Shown here piece by piece: positions 10,995 through 22,649 of a stretch of 64,000 bases of DNA. The DNA lies in the NCBI GenBank assembly GCA_023053685.1, contig JALIGW010000005.1:22528501-22592500 (forward strand), in the 5' to 3' direction. Made by a program: the position numbers and the translations under genes. How positions within the stretch are numbered: the stretch's first letter is position 1; each line of letters starts with the position of its first letter. Below the pieces are notes generated by a model. That model made no database searches. It worked only from the letters and a program-made list of their open reading frames with translations, and was not told the DNA's origin. Source of the stretch: Diadophis punctatus similis (lineage: Eukaryota; Chordata; Lepidosauria; Squamata; Dipsadidae).

Positions 10995-12589
10995 GTTCAA
11001 AATCAACATATGTAGAATGCAATTCTATGGATTTCAACATAGCTGCTATTAAATGTTATGTGTGGGTCTTTTATCTTACATGGAAGAGATGAATGAAGCT
11101 TTCCTGTATCATTGAATTAATACAGGACTAAAATTATAAAATCAAACACAGGGATCCTGCCAAATGTATAAATTAGAGCTAATATATCTTAAAGAATTTT
11201 TAATGAAGCTGAATTGAATAAGTATTTATTCAAAAGTATTTATTAAAAATATTTAAGCTAAAAGAGAATAATATTGATACTGAAGGTATGCAGGCATAGA
11301 GAAATCTGTTCTTTCTGTGAATACGTATCTTTATTAATTAACACAAGGAAATCAGAAAATTATCTTGATTTTGAAATGTTATACAATAGTTGTAAGACCA
11401 TTTTAAAATTTAAAAATTTCAATCCCCTCTATGAGACAGTATTTTGCTATAATTTTAGTTAAATACAAAAATGAATGCAGAAAAAGCAAAATAAAAGAAC
11501 ATGCTCACCCTAGCATTGGGATGTATCTGATCATATTTTGAATTTTGTCATGCTTTGTTTTTAATACCTTTGTTTGAATTAACTGAAAGAAAAGACTGAT
11601 TGAAGCAAAGAGTGAAAACACAAATAAGCTGAGTAGGTTCCTCTTGAAAACATCATTAAGGTTTGGAGATTTCCTGAATACAGAGTCTTATTCCCTTTTT
11701 CCCACTGTGGGTGCAATCAGTTCTGGATAGGGTTAATGTCACTTTCTCACTCTTAGTCAGCTTGGCCAAGTAACCATAGGCTTGGGTCTTAATTTACTAA
11801 TCTTTTCAAGCTTTTTAAAGTTCTTAAAAGTTAATGTACATCTCAGTTAGTGCCCCCTACTCAGATCTTGCCTAATCTCAGCATGGCACACTTTTTTGCT
11901 CATGATCTTGCTTGTTACTGGGACTTTTCTCTCTTTGATGGCTGCCTTCATAATGGAAGGCATGGTTATAAGTTCCAAGTAGCATCATTGCTGCTTATTG
12001 AGGGTTTTTCCAAGCAGCTAAAACCTTTAGAATTCAATCAGTCTTGTTATCTTGCTTGTACAGGTACTAGCTGCTGCCGCTGCCCCTGTTGCTCCAACAT
12101 GGCATTCATTTCCTTTGTTACTGTTATTTTTTTTCTCCCATCTTCTCTCCATACCTTCCCCTCACTAAGTCCTTCTTATCCGAAGAACTTTGGACCATAG
12201 AGCCAAACAGACTATGGGTACAGCTGCAGTTTTTTTTGTGTTACCAGATTCAGCCTAAAGTTTAGAGAATTCCGAAAGGCTTGAGGAACAGAAAGAAAGG
12301 AGAAACATTTTCAGATATTCTATCCTTCCTGTTACATTTATGGATGCCTTCAATCAGCAAGGAACACTTGTTTTCAGCAAAATAAGATGAACCTCACAAG
12401 TTTGCTTTCTTTATCTTTTCAAAAATAATTTGTTTACTACTAATTTACCCAAAGAGTTAGTTAGCACATTAGCATATCAATGGTCAAAAACACTTATGAA
12501 AATCTACATTCTGATGACCCATCTGACCATTTTAAAAGATAGTGAAATTATTTTTACTGCTGTATTCAAGAATCATCTATCTATCTATC
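10995..12589. other. Intronic sequence, nothing recognised
   Basis: AT-rich. A 116-codon plus-strand frame at 11850-12200 has no recognisable similarity, no splice-bounded conserved segment and a biased hydrophobic composition. I treat it as chance. Confidence 0.45.
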
Positions 12590-12888
12590 TACTGCCCCCA
12601 GAGATCTGAATTATCCCCACCTTGCTGGGCCTTCCGAAAAGCCATTAAGACATGGCTCTTCCTACAGGTGGGGTGATTTTGAGACTACTTTCCCCCACAT
12701 ATGCATGGTTTTGTATGTCTTTTTAAACTCTTTTTAAATTGTTTTTAATAATTTTATTGTTTAGTTGTTCCTTAAAATGTTGTACGCCGCCCTGAGTCCT
12801 CAGGGAGTAGGGCGGCATAGAAGAACACTAAACAAACAAACAAACAAACAAACAAACAATAAATAAATAAATAAATATCTATCATCTA
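12590..12888 (+). mobile_element. L2/CR1-group LINE 3' end
   Basis: Contains ACATGGCTCTTCCTACAGG, the end of the ORF2 region, and the characteristic GTACGCCGCCCTGAGTCCTC with AGGGCGGCATAGAA, followed by (CAAA)n and (AAAT)n tail arrays. Strongly 5'-truncated. Confidence 0.7.
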
Positions 12889-12897
12889 TCTATTTTG

Positions 12898-12899
<2 letters not shown>

Positions 12900-12959
<60 letters not shown>
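12900..12959. repeat. (CA)n microsatellite
   Basis: Sixty bases of uninterrupted CA, a few bases after the LINE tail arrays. Confidence 0.98.
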
Positions 12960-12961
<2 letters not shown>

Positions 12962-13997
12962 CGAAGTACAAATATTAAAGAATGGGTTTTCTATCTACAC
13001 ATATAAATATTCTTAGAAACATTCAGTTGACTTAATAGTATTGTAAAGTCATTATAAAGGGGTGGAAGGGCGAATTGCAAGAATACAGCTATAACTACAA
13101 AGACTTATCTAAATCATCTCCCACCCCTTGATCACTATAAAAACAGGAAAAAATATTATGATTTCTTTTTCTACCAAGTTACATTTAAAGATACTTCAAG
13201 GCAAATATCAAGAGATGCTCATGTTGTGAACAGTTTCTAGTATTTTGAAGTATCCATATTTGGAGAAGGGTACAAAGTTGTAACGAGTCACCCTGGGGTG
13301 CTAAAAAGTCTGCTACCTAAAGAAAAAAACAATTGGAGAAGAAAACGAAGCAGGTAGCAATCTACAAAGATAAACTGGGAATATTGCGTATAAGTTTCAA
13401 TATCTTATTTGCAATATTTGGATCCAAAGTGGGAAAGATGTTTCAGATCTAGCACGGCTGTTTGTTGTACTTGTCAGCATATCCTGAAAGAAGTCTTGAC
13501 TTTCCCTGGGCTCACATGGTAGCCACTTGATTCAGAAAAACATGTGTTAAGAAGGCATTAAGGAAGCGTCAACAGAGCAGTGACATATGGTTGCATCATG
13601 TCACATCTCCTTAATTCAAACACATATTTTCCGCATAGCTATCACGCAAACCCTGGAAAAATTAAGGCATCTTTAAGGCCACACTAATAAGGATAGTGAA
13701 ACGTGCCCCATGCTGAATCCAGGACAGATGATAAATCTCATCGTGGTTAACAATCTGTACTGACATTTGCGGTTATTCTCTTGGGGTACTTTGTCTTTGC
13801 TTCCACCACAGGTCCTTGGGTGATTCACTTTAAATTAAATTTCATGCAAAAATCCAGTAAGAATTCTATACCCTAGCTTTCTGTTTCATTCTTATAAAAT
13901 ATTCAGTGCATTTTGTATGCAGGTATTATTTATTTCTGGAGAAATTTTGCATCTTAAATTTTAAACCTTCAAGATTAAAAGTATTTGAAGTATATAC
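12960..13997. other. DOCK1 intron, nothing recognised
   Basis: Intronic flank downstream of exon G, repeat-poor. Confidence 0.45.
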
Positions 13998-14088
13998 CTT
14001 AAGAAGCTTTGCGTGGAGAAGTAATGTGTAGGCGGCTTCAGTGTAGTTATCGCATTCTTTGTGCAGGTCACAAAGTTTGTACAAATAC
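13998..14088 (-). CDS. DOCK1: DOCK1 internal exon G (DHR-2 start)
   Basis: A 91-bp exon: one base completing Arg, then 30 codons [19 protein letters not shown] followed by [11 protein letters not shown], ending on a codon boundary. The acceptor is TTACTTTAG and the donor GTATATAC (minus strand). This is lobe A of DHR-2, which mediates dimerisation of DOCK proteins. The [11 protein letters not shown] motif fits DOCK1; DOCK5 and DOCK2 carry different residues at the variable positions as I remember them. The frame continues on either side only as intron. Confidence 0.97.
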
Positions 14089-14532
14089 CTAAAGTAATAA
14101 AATATAATTTTCAACAATATTACGGAATAATTATGGTTTAAGATCCCATGAATTCTAAATGCTGAAATATGAAATAAAATTAATATATTTTTTAATCTCA
14201 TATTTCAAATCAAATAATACTTAGTACCTGGCACAAAAGTCAGAAATTATATGAATAATGCATTTCATAAAGTTATATTTTCCATGGTTAAAAGATTCAT
14301 TTTTTAAAAAACACTGATTTTCTGAAAAGGCTCAAAATATCATTTTGGTAAGTATATAACTGAAAAAAACTATTTTTGAGCCTAACTTTATTTCCTTGAA
14401 AAGTAATTCCAAAGAAACAAGAAGAATTCTTTACTACCTTTGAAAAAAAATAAGAATCCACCCCAACATATAAAAATATGATTTTTATGAAACTAGCAAT
14501 TATATTTATGGATTATATTTATTGTATTTAGG

Positions 14533-14745
14533 AGCCATGGTGGCGCAATGGTTAGAAAGCAGTATTGTAGGCTAACTCTGCTGACTGCCAGCAGTTCAAT
14601 CCTGACCGGCTCAAGGTTGACTCAGCCTTTCATCTTTCCGAGGTCATTAAAATGAGGACCCATATTGTTGGAAGCAACGTGCTGACATTTGTGAACCACT
14701 AGGAGAGTACTATGGTATATAAGTCTAAGTGCTATTGCTATATTT
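14533..14745 (+). mobile_element. tRNA-derived squamate SINE
   Basis: Near-complete copy starting GCCATGGTGGCGCAATGG and ending GTCTAAGTGCTATTGCTA. It lacks the usual GGGGGCAATATG spelling (mutated here) and part of the AGAGAGGGCTG block. Confidence 0.92.
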
Positions 14746-14821
14746 ATGCTGATAACATTACTATTGTTGCCTTAGTGTGTGTTATTGTTATTCATATGTT
14801 TGATAGTGTTGATAATTTTGA

Positions 14822-15841
14822 ATCAGAGTCAGAGTCAGAATCAGAATAGAGCTGGAAGGGACCTTGGAGGTCTTCTAGTCCATCCCCCTGCACAAGCAGG
14901 AGAGCTATACAATTTCAGACAACTGACTGTCCAGTCTCTTCTTAAAAACCTCCAGTGATGAAGCAACCACAATTTCTGAAGGCAAGCTGTTCCACTGGTT
15001 AATTATCCTCATGGTTAGGAAGTGTCTCTTTAATTCCCGGTTGCTTCTCTCCTTGATTAGTCTCCATTCCAGTGTTTCTTGTCCTGCCCTCTGGTGCTTT
15101 GGAAAATAAATTGGCCCACTCCTCTTTGTGGCAGCCTCTCAAATACTGGAACACTGCTATCATGAGGACCCAGATTGTTGGGGGCAATATGCTGACTCTG
15201 TAAACTGCTTAGAGAGGGCTGTAAAGCAGTATATACTGTAAGTCTAAGTGCTATTGCTATTGCTATCAAGTGCCCCTCTAGTCCTTCTTTTCTCTAGACT
15301 AGCCAAACCCAAATCTGGCAACCATTCTTCATATGTTTTAATCTCCAGGCCTTTAATCATCTCCAGCTCTTCTTTGCACTTTTTCTAAAGTCTCAACATC
15401 TTTTTGGTAATGTGGTGACCAAAACTGGATGCAGTATTCCACGTGTGGTCTTACTAAGGCTTTACAAAGCGGTACTAATACTTCACGTGATTTTGATTTT
15501 ATGCCTCTGTTTATACAACCAAGGATTATATTAGCTTTTTTGGCTGCTGCCGCCCACTTCTGACTCATGTTTAAGTGATCGTCCACTAGGACTCCAAGGT
15601 CCCTCTCAAAGTTACTGGTTTTGAGCCAGGTTTTTCCTAATCTGTACTTGTACCTTTGGTTTTTCCTGCCCAGGTATAAAACCTTACTTTTCTCCACATT
15701 AAATTTCATTGTGTTGGATAGGGCCCATTGTTGAAGTCTGTCAAGATCTTTTTGGATCCTGAGTTTGTCTTCTAGGGTGTTGGCTATTCCTGCCAGCTTA
15801 GTGTCATCTGCATTCCCTCATTTATGAAGATATTGAAAGCA
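14822..15841 (-). mobile_element. CR1 LINE fragment, C-terminal RT region and 3' UTR
   Basis: On the minus strand, an open frame at 15353-15709 gives KFNVEKSKVLYLGRKNQ, LGVLVDDHLNMSQKWAAAAK and LVRPHVEYCIQFWSPHYQKD. This is the conserved end of CR1 ORF2, just downstream of the RT palm. The 3' UTR (about 14822-15350) includes AGAGCTGGAAGGGACCTTGG. The 5' part is truncated and there is an internal deletion near 15810. A truncated SINE is nested at 15163-15267. Confidence 0.9.
15163..15267 (+). mobile_element. 5'-truncated SINE nested in CR1
   Basis: Starts in the body at TGAGGACCCAGATTGTTGGG and ends GTCTAAGTGCTATTGCTATT. CTATCA occurs at both junctions, consistent with a short target duplication, though it overlaps the tail repeat. 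The SINE is in the opposite orientation to the CR1 and is younger than it. Confidence 0.85.
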
Positions 15842-15894
15842 ATTGCATTATTTTAATTTTATTTAGTTCCATATGCATTTTATATACAAATCAT

Positions 15895-16150
15895 AATTAT
15901 ACTATTTGGTTTTTTATTTAATTTGTTTGTGCCCATCTTGCTACGAGGCAATTCTGGGCAGCTTACCACATTAAAACCATAACAATAAGGATGCATAATT
16001 AAAAGATGGGAGGGGAGGGAGCAAGATGCGCAGGGAAAATGGGATCCACTATTAGTCCATCAACCACCTCCAGCATGGTACTCCCCCTTGGGGCCCCAGG
16101 TCAACTGGCAGAGATAGATCTTCAGGCTCTTGTGGAAGGTTGAAGCCCCA
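15895..16150 (-). mobile_element. LINE 3'-end relic (L2-like)
   Basis: Read on the minus strand it has CTTGTTTCCACAAGAGCC-like ORF2-end sequence (here CTTCCACAAGAGCCTGAAG), then GTGGTAAGCTGCCCAGAATT and an A/T-rich tail. Strongly decayed. Confidence 0.45.
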
Positions 16151-17491
16151 TAGAAGCTCTTGTAATAAAAATATAAAATAAATACTTACATATTTATTTA
16201 GCTTACTTCAGAGAACTTACATCTCAGAAACATATATAACACCTTTCTATAATATGAGTGCATATTATATTAGGATCTTGATGGTGACTGTAATATGTGG
16301 GAGAGCAGGAAAGCATGGAGGGAGCAATTTTAAGACTTTCTATTCAGCTGCACTTCAAAGTCATACAACTCCATATTTCCTTCCAATGCAGCTATTCACA
16401 TTTAAGGAATTTTTTTTTAATGATGCTAATGCATGTTAAAAATAACAACTTATTGTCATGGGAGTAGAAGTTACCAAGATAACTAATAGAAAGAAAGAAA
16501 AAAACTTCCTTCCTGATGTAATGAAGTGATAAATCCACTGTCTTGGCTTCAATTTTAAACTAATGAAAACCTATATAATATGTAGCTTTGTCCTCTTCTA
16601 GACTTCTACAGAATTACAGAAAATTTCTGTAATTTCTGTCATTCTGAATAGGTTACATTTTGAGTTGTAAATGATCAAAATGAAAGCTTCAAATGGAGGA
16701 AAGATACTACCTCAAAGAGGTTCCGTATATTATTAAAGAGTTGCTCAAAAGCAAATAACCAGATGGTACTTTTACAATCTTTTGATAATTAGAATTAAAA
16801 CCTGGGGAAAGAGGGTTTTAATATCCATTGGAGAATGCAAGAATGCAGTTGTGATAATAAAAAATAATAATAATAAAAAGCAATGAGCAATTGTTCTCGC
16901 TGCAGAAAGGTGGTTGGTAATTAACATTCCCTTTCTCTGTTAAGAAACAAATTAAATCAGTTATAAACAAAAACGAAATGAAAGGGCCAGGAGCTAAAAA
17001 AATAAGCTCTTGCAACCACAGAAAGGAGCAAAGAAATACCAATTATAAAGCGATTAGAAGCAAGAAAACTTAACCACATATTGATAGTTCAAAAGACAGT
17101 GGGAAGTGTTAAAAGAGCAAGGTGGCAGGATGGGGTTGGGGATGGGAGCAAAGGTACACAGTAACCCTATCAGGAATCAACGTTAATAATTGCAAAAACT
17201 AAATGAATAAATTACACCTGCTGAGGAAAAAGAGGTGTGAAAGCAAACCTTGAAATTACACATCTATATATTCTGAATAAGAGTCACCTCTAAGTATGCT
17301 GCCTAAAATGTAATTACATGATATAATAATAGGATTCATATTGCACACAGCCCTACTCTAATCAATAGTTAGGATTTCATTAGGTGTTTGAAGATATATG
17401 AATAAAAGGGTCTGCTTGTGCTGCATTTGTGTATATGTAAAATTGTGTATTTATTCTTAAATAATGCCTAATAAAGTTCATATTTACAAAC
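16151..17491. other. DOCK1 intron, nothing recognised
   Basis: AT-rich intron between exons F and G with only short simple A-rich tracts. Confidence 0.45.
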
Positions 17492-17532
17492 CTTATGTAC
17501 ATTTCTTCTCTTTCAATCTCTTTGTAGAAATT
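17492..17532 (-). CDS. DOCK1: DOCK1 micro-exon F (41 bp)
   Basis: A 41-bp exon encoding NFYKEIEREEMYI plus AG, completed to Arg by exon G. The acceptor lies behind a long pyrimidine tract ending CCCTTAG, and the donor is GTTTGTAAAT, weaker than its neighbours. The peptide is the first helix of the DHR-2 domain, so the catalytic region starts here. The length is not divisible by three, so skipping would shift the frame and remove the GEF domain. Introns of 6,661 bp and 3,403 bp flank it. It is recognised only because it joins the two neighbouring exons in phase and in protein order. Confidence 0.94.
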
Positions 17533-18280
17533 CTAAGGGAAAAAAAAAGAAGTATCAGCCTATTTTAATGAATTGTGCAAGGGTTTTACACACACTATAT
17601 TAGGAATTTATAACTCTATAATATTGTAATGTGATGCTTGCATCTTCTAGAACTCATTTTTTCATCTATGAAATATGAAAGCATTGCTTTTTAAAAACAT
17701 TTTATTACAAGAACTCCATATGCCCCCAATAGGGCACTTTCAAATCCTACATCATTAGCTCTTCTTACTTTTGCAATGTACTAGTCATGGTAATGTACTG
17801 AAAAACAATTTAAAACTTTAAACAAAAATTAGCGTTAAATCATCTGTTCTTGAAATCTAATAAATTAAAGAGCATACTAGAAACATAAATAGCTTCAGGT
17901 AGGAAGGAGGATGGGTGCTGATAACTGGAATAGATTACTGAAATAATATATCCCTCCCTTCTGATGCAGAACTAAATAAAACTCCTCCTCTGGAATGTAT
18001 TTTTTCATTAAAAACACAGAAGGACTACGTTTTCCCCTTTATGCCTGCTATAATTCCCATAATTAGCACACCCACAGCACTGGTATTATTTGTTATTCGT
18101 TAGAAAACTTTACTTTAGCTGGAGAACACATTTGAGGTTAGGTTCAGTTTGTCTCTTCCTTGATTAAAAAACATCCTTTTAGAACCGAATCATAGTCTAA
18201 AACATAAAGAATTCTATTAATATAAATGATCAGTCTATTGAGAAAATGTTTCTATGCAGTGATGTTGTCTAAGAAACCCG
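17533..18280. other. DOCK1 intron, nothing recognised
   Basis: Unique-looking intron upstream of micro-exon F, including its pyrimidine tract at the acceptor. Confidence 0.45.
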
Positions 18281-18288
18281 CTGTATGT

Positions 18289-18475
18289 CAGGGGTGAAAT
18301 GCTCCCGGTTTGGGCGTGCCTGTCGGTCATCGGAGAGCCGGTAGCGATCGCAGCGCGAGGCTTTGACCACCCGCCCGGATGCCACCATTTGGGTTCTTTT
18401 ACCCTCTGCGCTGCGATCGCTACCGGCTCTCTAAAGACCAGCAGGCACGCCCGAACCGGGAGCATTTCACCCCTG
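18289..18475. mobile_element. Foldback hAT MITE (187-bp palindrome)
   Basis: The ends CAGGGGTGAAATGCTCCCGG and CCGGGAGCATTTCACCCCTG are perfect inverted copies. The arms extend about 65 bp inwards (GCCGGTAGCGATCGCAGCG against CGCTGCGATCGCTACCGGC) with few mismatches. It is flanked by CTGTATGT and CTGTGTGT (7 of 8 match), an 8-bp hAT-type duplication. The transcript would form a long hairpin. Confidence 0.9.
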
Positions 18476-18483
18476 CTGTGTGT

Positions 18484-19309
18484 TATGTACAATTATAGGC
18501 CTCAAGCTTTGAGCACAAATTCTAAGTTGACAGTGTTTCCAATGGATGGATTATCAAGATTCAAATCATATATATTTTTAGCCATAAGTGAAAGCATAAT
18601 ATGTTTTAGTTTAGTTTTGCTGGATTAGTGCTTTGATACCACTGATGGTGGTTTCTTTTGGTCAGTAGCATCTTTTTGTAGCAGCTCTGCTTATTTCCAT
18701 TTTCCTGCTTAGCTTAACGAGTTGATAGATTGCTCTAGATTTAATAATGCAGTGCGATAAATATGTTGATGCCACTCAGTTTTATTTCTATTTCATCAAA
18801 TCCAGGAATGACACCTAACTTTTCTCCATGAGTTTTTTTTTTTTTAATCAATAGCTGACTTGATGAGGGTGAATCTACTTATGTCAAATACAGGCAAGAA
18901 GTTGATGATCAGAGGCCTGAATGGTCTGCATAATTGAGTAATTTTCTCTCAAGATAGGAATATATAGTTTCTATTAACAGACACAGAACACCACCACATG
19001 TGAATTGCCAATAGGAACATGATGGTGTGAGCCTATTATTTCAGTGTTAGGAAAGACTGACTATTATAAAAATATTTGCTCTTTCTGGACAAATATTATT
19101 CTAGATTATGTCCAATATAACTTTTTTTTAAATCATGAGATTCTAGAGTATGTGGTCAATCTGTGGACCATATGTAACTCTTCAGCCCCAATTTTGCAGA
19201 TTCCAGAGCATTTTGTAAAATCAAGCAACACGGATGTTGCCATCCAGTGGAGTTATTGAAGAATGTGAGGTTTTTTCCCCCGAATTAAGAAGCTGTTAAT
19301 GGATCCAAT
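18484..19309. other. Intronic sequence, nothing recognised
   Basis: No element ends or conserved coding segment seen. Confidence 0.45.
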
Positions 19310-20168
19310 AATTTTGGGCAATTTTCATACAGGCTGGCAGGTGGCTGGATAAGAAGGAACAGAATCAAGGTCAATCAAGTGACTTTGGGTGCTTGGACCA
19401 CTTGTAACTGAAATCTCACTTCCCTATTTGAGACTGATGTGCAATTTGGGGGTTATCCTAGAAGCCCAGCTCCTGTAGTAGTGGCCAGAGGGGCCTTCGC
19501 TCAGATTCATGATATGTATCACCTGCACCCAATTTTAGATCTGAAGGCACTCCAAACAATTATTAATGCTTTCATCACTTTGCACAAGGACAATTGCAAT
19601 GCGTTCTACAGGGGGCTGCCCTTGAGGACCATTTGAAGCTGCAGCTTGTACAGAATACAGTGGAATAAGAAATGTTGACCATGCCATAGTCGGACTGTGT
19701 AACATTGCTGCTTTGTGAGCTACACTGGTTACTAGTATGTTTCAGGTGCGTTTCAAAGTGCTGGTTATCATCTTCACAGCCTTACATGGCTATGGGCCTG
19801 GTTAATTGAGGGACCATCTATCTCCTGTAGCATCTATCCATTATGTCTTGTAGACTTGGCATGCTTTGGGTCCAATCAATGAAATAGTCCCACCTTTTTG
19901 TTGTGGCACATGCCATTGTAATATCCTGCTTGAGTTTTATATGCACCTGGGCTCATCTCATTTAAATGCGCCCTTGAAAACTGGCTTCAGACTTTGAGTT
20001 GGCTGGTTGGCTGGTAAAATGCTGCATGTTGAGAGTGTTGTTTTTTAGTCCTTCTCCATGATTCACTATCTTTGTTTTATACTTGCTATTAATTCTGTTC
20101 TTTCTATCGCATACCACTCGGAGTTGCTATAAATTGGGCCGCTTTACAAATTTTAATTTAATTAAAAT
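19310..20168 (+). mobile_element. L2-type LINE relic (end of ORF2)
   Basis: A degraded plus-strand frame includes CNAFYRGLPLRT and a later LHWLLV-like stretch, the L2 ORF2 C-terminal pattern of (D)YCNALY, GLP and LHWLPV. The 3' UTR ends in GCCGCTTTACAAATTTTAAT. Multiple stops and frameshifts. Confidence 0.7.
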
Positions 20169-20336
20169 ATTTTTTCACCCTATAAATCCCTTTATCTCTC
20201 CTTCAAAAATAGTGTGAATATTTTATAATTGCCCATTCTTGTAATACCTTCTTGACACCAGACTTGCCTCTTGAAAGTAATTTTTTTCAGCAACTGGAAA
20301 AAAGTCATAAACTTTAACTTCAGAAAATAGCCTATA

Positions 20337-21434
20337 CAGGGGTCTGCAACCTTAAACACTCAAAGAGTCATTTGGACCCGTTTCCCACAGAAAATAAAAC
20401 ACCGGGAGCCACAAAACCTGGGTGGGCATGGCCAACTCAACATCACTCCCACCCAGTCACATGACCCCCCCTCCAGCCATGCCTACCCAGGTTTTGTGGC
20501 TCCCGATGTTTTCTGTGAGAAATGGGTCTCTCCCCCCTCTCCCCCCTCTCTCATCTCTCCCTCTCCTCCACTCTCTCTTTCTCTCTCCTCTTCTCTCTCA
20601 TTTGTTTTTCTTTCTTTCTTTCTTTCTCTTTCTTTCTTTCTTTCTTTTTTTCTTTCTCTTTCTTCCTTTCTCTCACCCTTCTCTCTCATTTGTTTCCCTC
20701 TCTTTTCCCTCTCATTTTCTCCCTCCAGCTCTCTCATTTCTCTCTCTCTTTCTCCCCTTTTCTCTCTCTCATTTCTCTTTCTCTCCCTCATTTGTTTTTC
20801 TCTCTTTTTCCTCCCCCTCTCCCTTTCTTTCTCTTTCTTTCTCTCCCTCTCTCCCTCTTCTCTCTCATTTGTTTCCCTCTCTTTTCCCTCTCTCTCATTC
20901 TCTCCCTCCAGCTCTCTCTCATTTCTCTCTCCCTCTCTCTCCCTTCTCTCTCTCTCATTTGTTTCTCTCTTTCCTCTCTCATTCTCTCTCTCCATCATTT
21001 TCTCATTTCTCACTCTCACTTGCACAAGCAGGATACCCTCCTGGGCCGGGATCATGGCAGCAGCGGCAACTCCTCCTCCCGCTGCCACCACTGCATGCTC
21101 AGGTGTGTAGGCAGCCGCACTACGCAGGAGAGCCAGAGCTCTTTCCTCCCTGCATCTGGCGGCGGCTGCTCCTCCCTGTTCCCCTCCTTCCTGAGCTGAC
21201 ATGAAGGGGACTGTGGCTGGCGCTGAGCTGCCCATGAATGATGCGGAATTGCAAAAAGCATCTTGTCATGGGCAGTGCAGAGAAAATGCTAGGGGAGCTT
21301 CAGCTGCATGGCTCTGCAGAGAGCTCGCGCTTTCTCGGGGCGGAGAGCAGGTTGCATGACTGGGTCGGCAGGGAGCCACAGGAGAGGGGTCAAAGAGCCA
21401 CATGCGGCTCCGGAGCCGCGGGTTGCCGACACCC
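20337..21434. mobile_element. Non-autonomous hAT-like element with polypyrimidine core
   Basis: The left end CAGGGGTCTGCAACCTTAAA and right end GGGTTGCCGACACCCG are inverted-repeat-like, and GCCTATA flanks both sides (20330-20336 and 21436-21442; 7 of 8 bases if extended). An internal inverted repeat, GGGAGCCACAAAACCTGGGT against ACCCAGGTTTTGTGGCTCCC, lies near 20405-20505. Positions 20520-21020 are almost pure T/C, giving long meaningless Ser/Leu/Phe frames on plus and Arg/Glu frames on minus. The right part includes GAGCCACATGCGGCTCCGGA. Confidence 0.8.
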
Positions 21435-21442
21435 GGCCTATA

Positions 21443-22302
21443 ATCAAATCTGCCCAATCCTAGCCTCCTACCATTAAATATTTTATAAATATGATGTCCC
21501 CCTTTATTTTTCTGTTTTGAAATCATGATATTAAAAATAAATAAATTCATGCAGGTAATGCACATGCAGGAGGCAGTTACACAAATCCAGCCATTTTTTT
21601 TCTATAGAATGAAAAACTTCTTGATGCTTATAAAATAAATTTTCAATCATTTCGTCCTGCAACACCTGTCTTCTCTATAAGTTTTAAATGTGAGTGCCTA
21701 TTAAGCTGATGATTCCCCAGGGTTTCTAAATGTGCATGCGCAAATAAATTTCCTTGTGAGTTAAAAATAGTTATTCCACAAATTAGAGAAATAGTGCATT
21801 AATCTACAGCATACATAATATACTTCTATGAAAGCACATACATTGCACATGTGAGTTTGCTGATGCTCAGAGGATGTCTACCACAATTACAAAAAATGTA
21901 ATCTATAGTCCATATTTTCTAATGAAACAACAAAGGGGCTCCAGTAAGCATTTTAAGAATCCAGCCGGAATAATTTTCCTTTCCTTTTCCGGGCTGGATT
22001 CTGATCTCCACAATGGGTCAATTTGTAGAGTAGAGGTGAAATTAAGTAACTTTTGGAGAAGCAATCCAGATAGGTGGAGTAAAGGACTAATAAAAATTAG
22101 GAATTAGATTTTTTTTATGAAGTAAAGCAGCAAAACAGGAAGATAAACAAAAGAAAAACTATACCAAATACTTGTTTGTAATCAAAGAAATAAGCCCTCA
22201 TTAATGATAATCCCTTTTATGGACTGAATCTGCCAATAAAATGCTTCAAGCAATGAGTTCAGAGGCCGAAAAAGCAAATTAATCATTTTTACACGCCTAT
22301 GT

Positions 22303-22306
<4 letters not shown>
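21443..22306. other. Intronic sequence, nothing recognised
   Basis: AT-rich, no repeat ends or conserved coding segment seen. Confidence 0.45.

Positions 22307-22397
<91 letters not shown>
22307..22397. repeat. (GA)n microsatellite
   Basis: About 90 bp of GA repeats directly abutting, and apparently replacing, the left part of the hAT MITE at 22398-22646. Confidence 0.98.
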
Positions 22398-22400
<3 letters not shown>

Positions 22401-22646
22401 CTGATCAGCTGTGCTTCGGGCGAAGGAATAAAGGTCAGTTTAAACCCGGGGGCAGGTGGGAGGGCCCTTTTACAAGCAGCAGAACAGGAAAAACCTTCAA
22501 AAAAATAAAAACATTCGCAAAAAATCCCCAAAAGAAGATGGTGGCGCTCAAGGACCGGCACCAGCCAGTCCAGTTCAGTGACGTCACCAGCGGGTCGCTA
22601 CCGGTTCGGGCGATCCAGTCCGAACCAGGAGGAACCTACCCCTGCT
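22398..22646. mobile_element. hAT MITE right-hand fragment
   Basis: Contains the CTGATCAGCTG/ATAAAGGTCA subfamily block, GCTACCGGTTCGGGC and the right terminus GGAGGAACCTACCCCTG. The left terminus is missing, so no target duplication can be scored. Confidence 0.75.
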
Positions 22647-22649
22647 CCA

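Noticed and set aside
14999..15269. Minus-strand frames of 62-70 codons
   Set aside because: They read through the CR1 3' UTR and the nested SINE, so they are non-coding.
20422..21235. Overlapping frames of 204-260 codons on both strands
   Set aside because: They are products of the polypyrimidine tract (Ser/Leu/Phe on plus, Arg/Glu on minus) inside a transposon, not genes.
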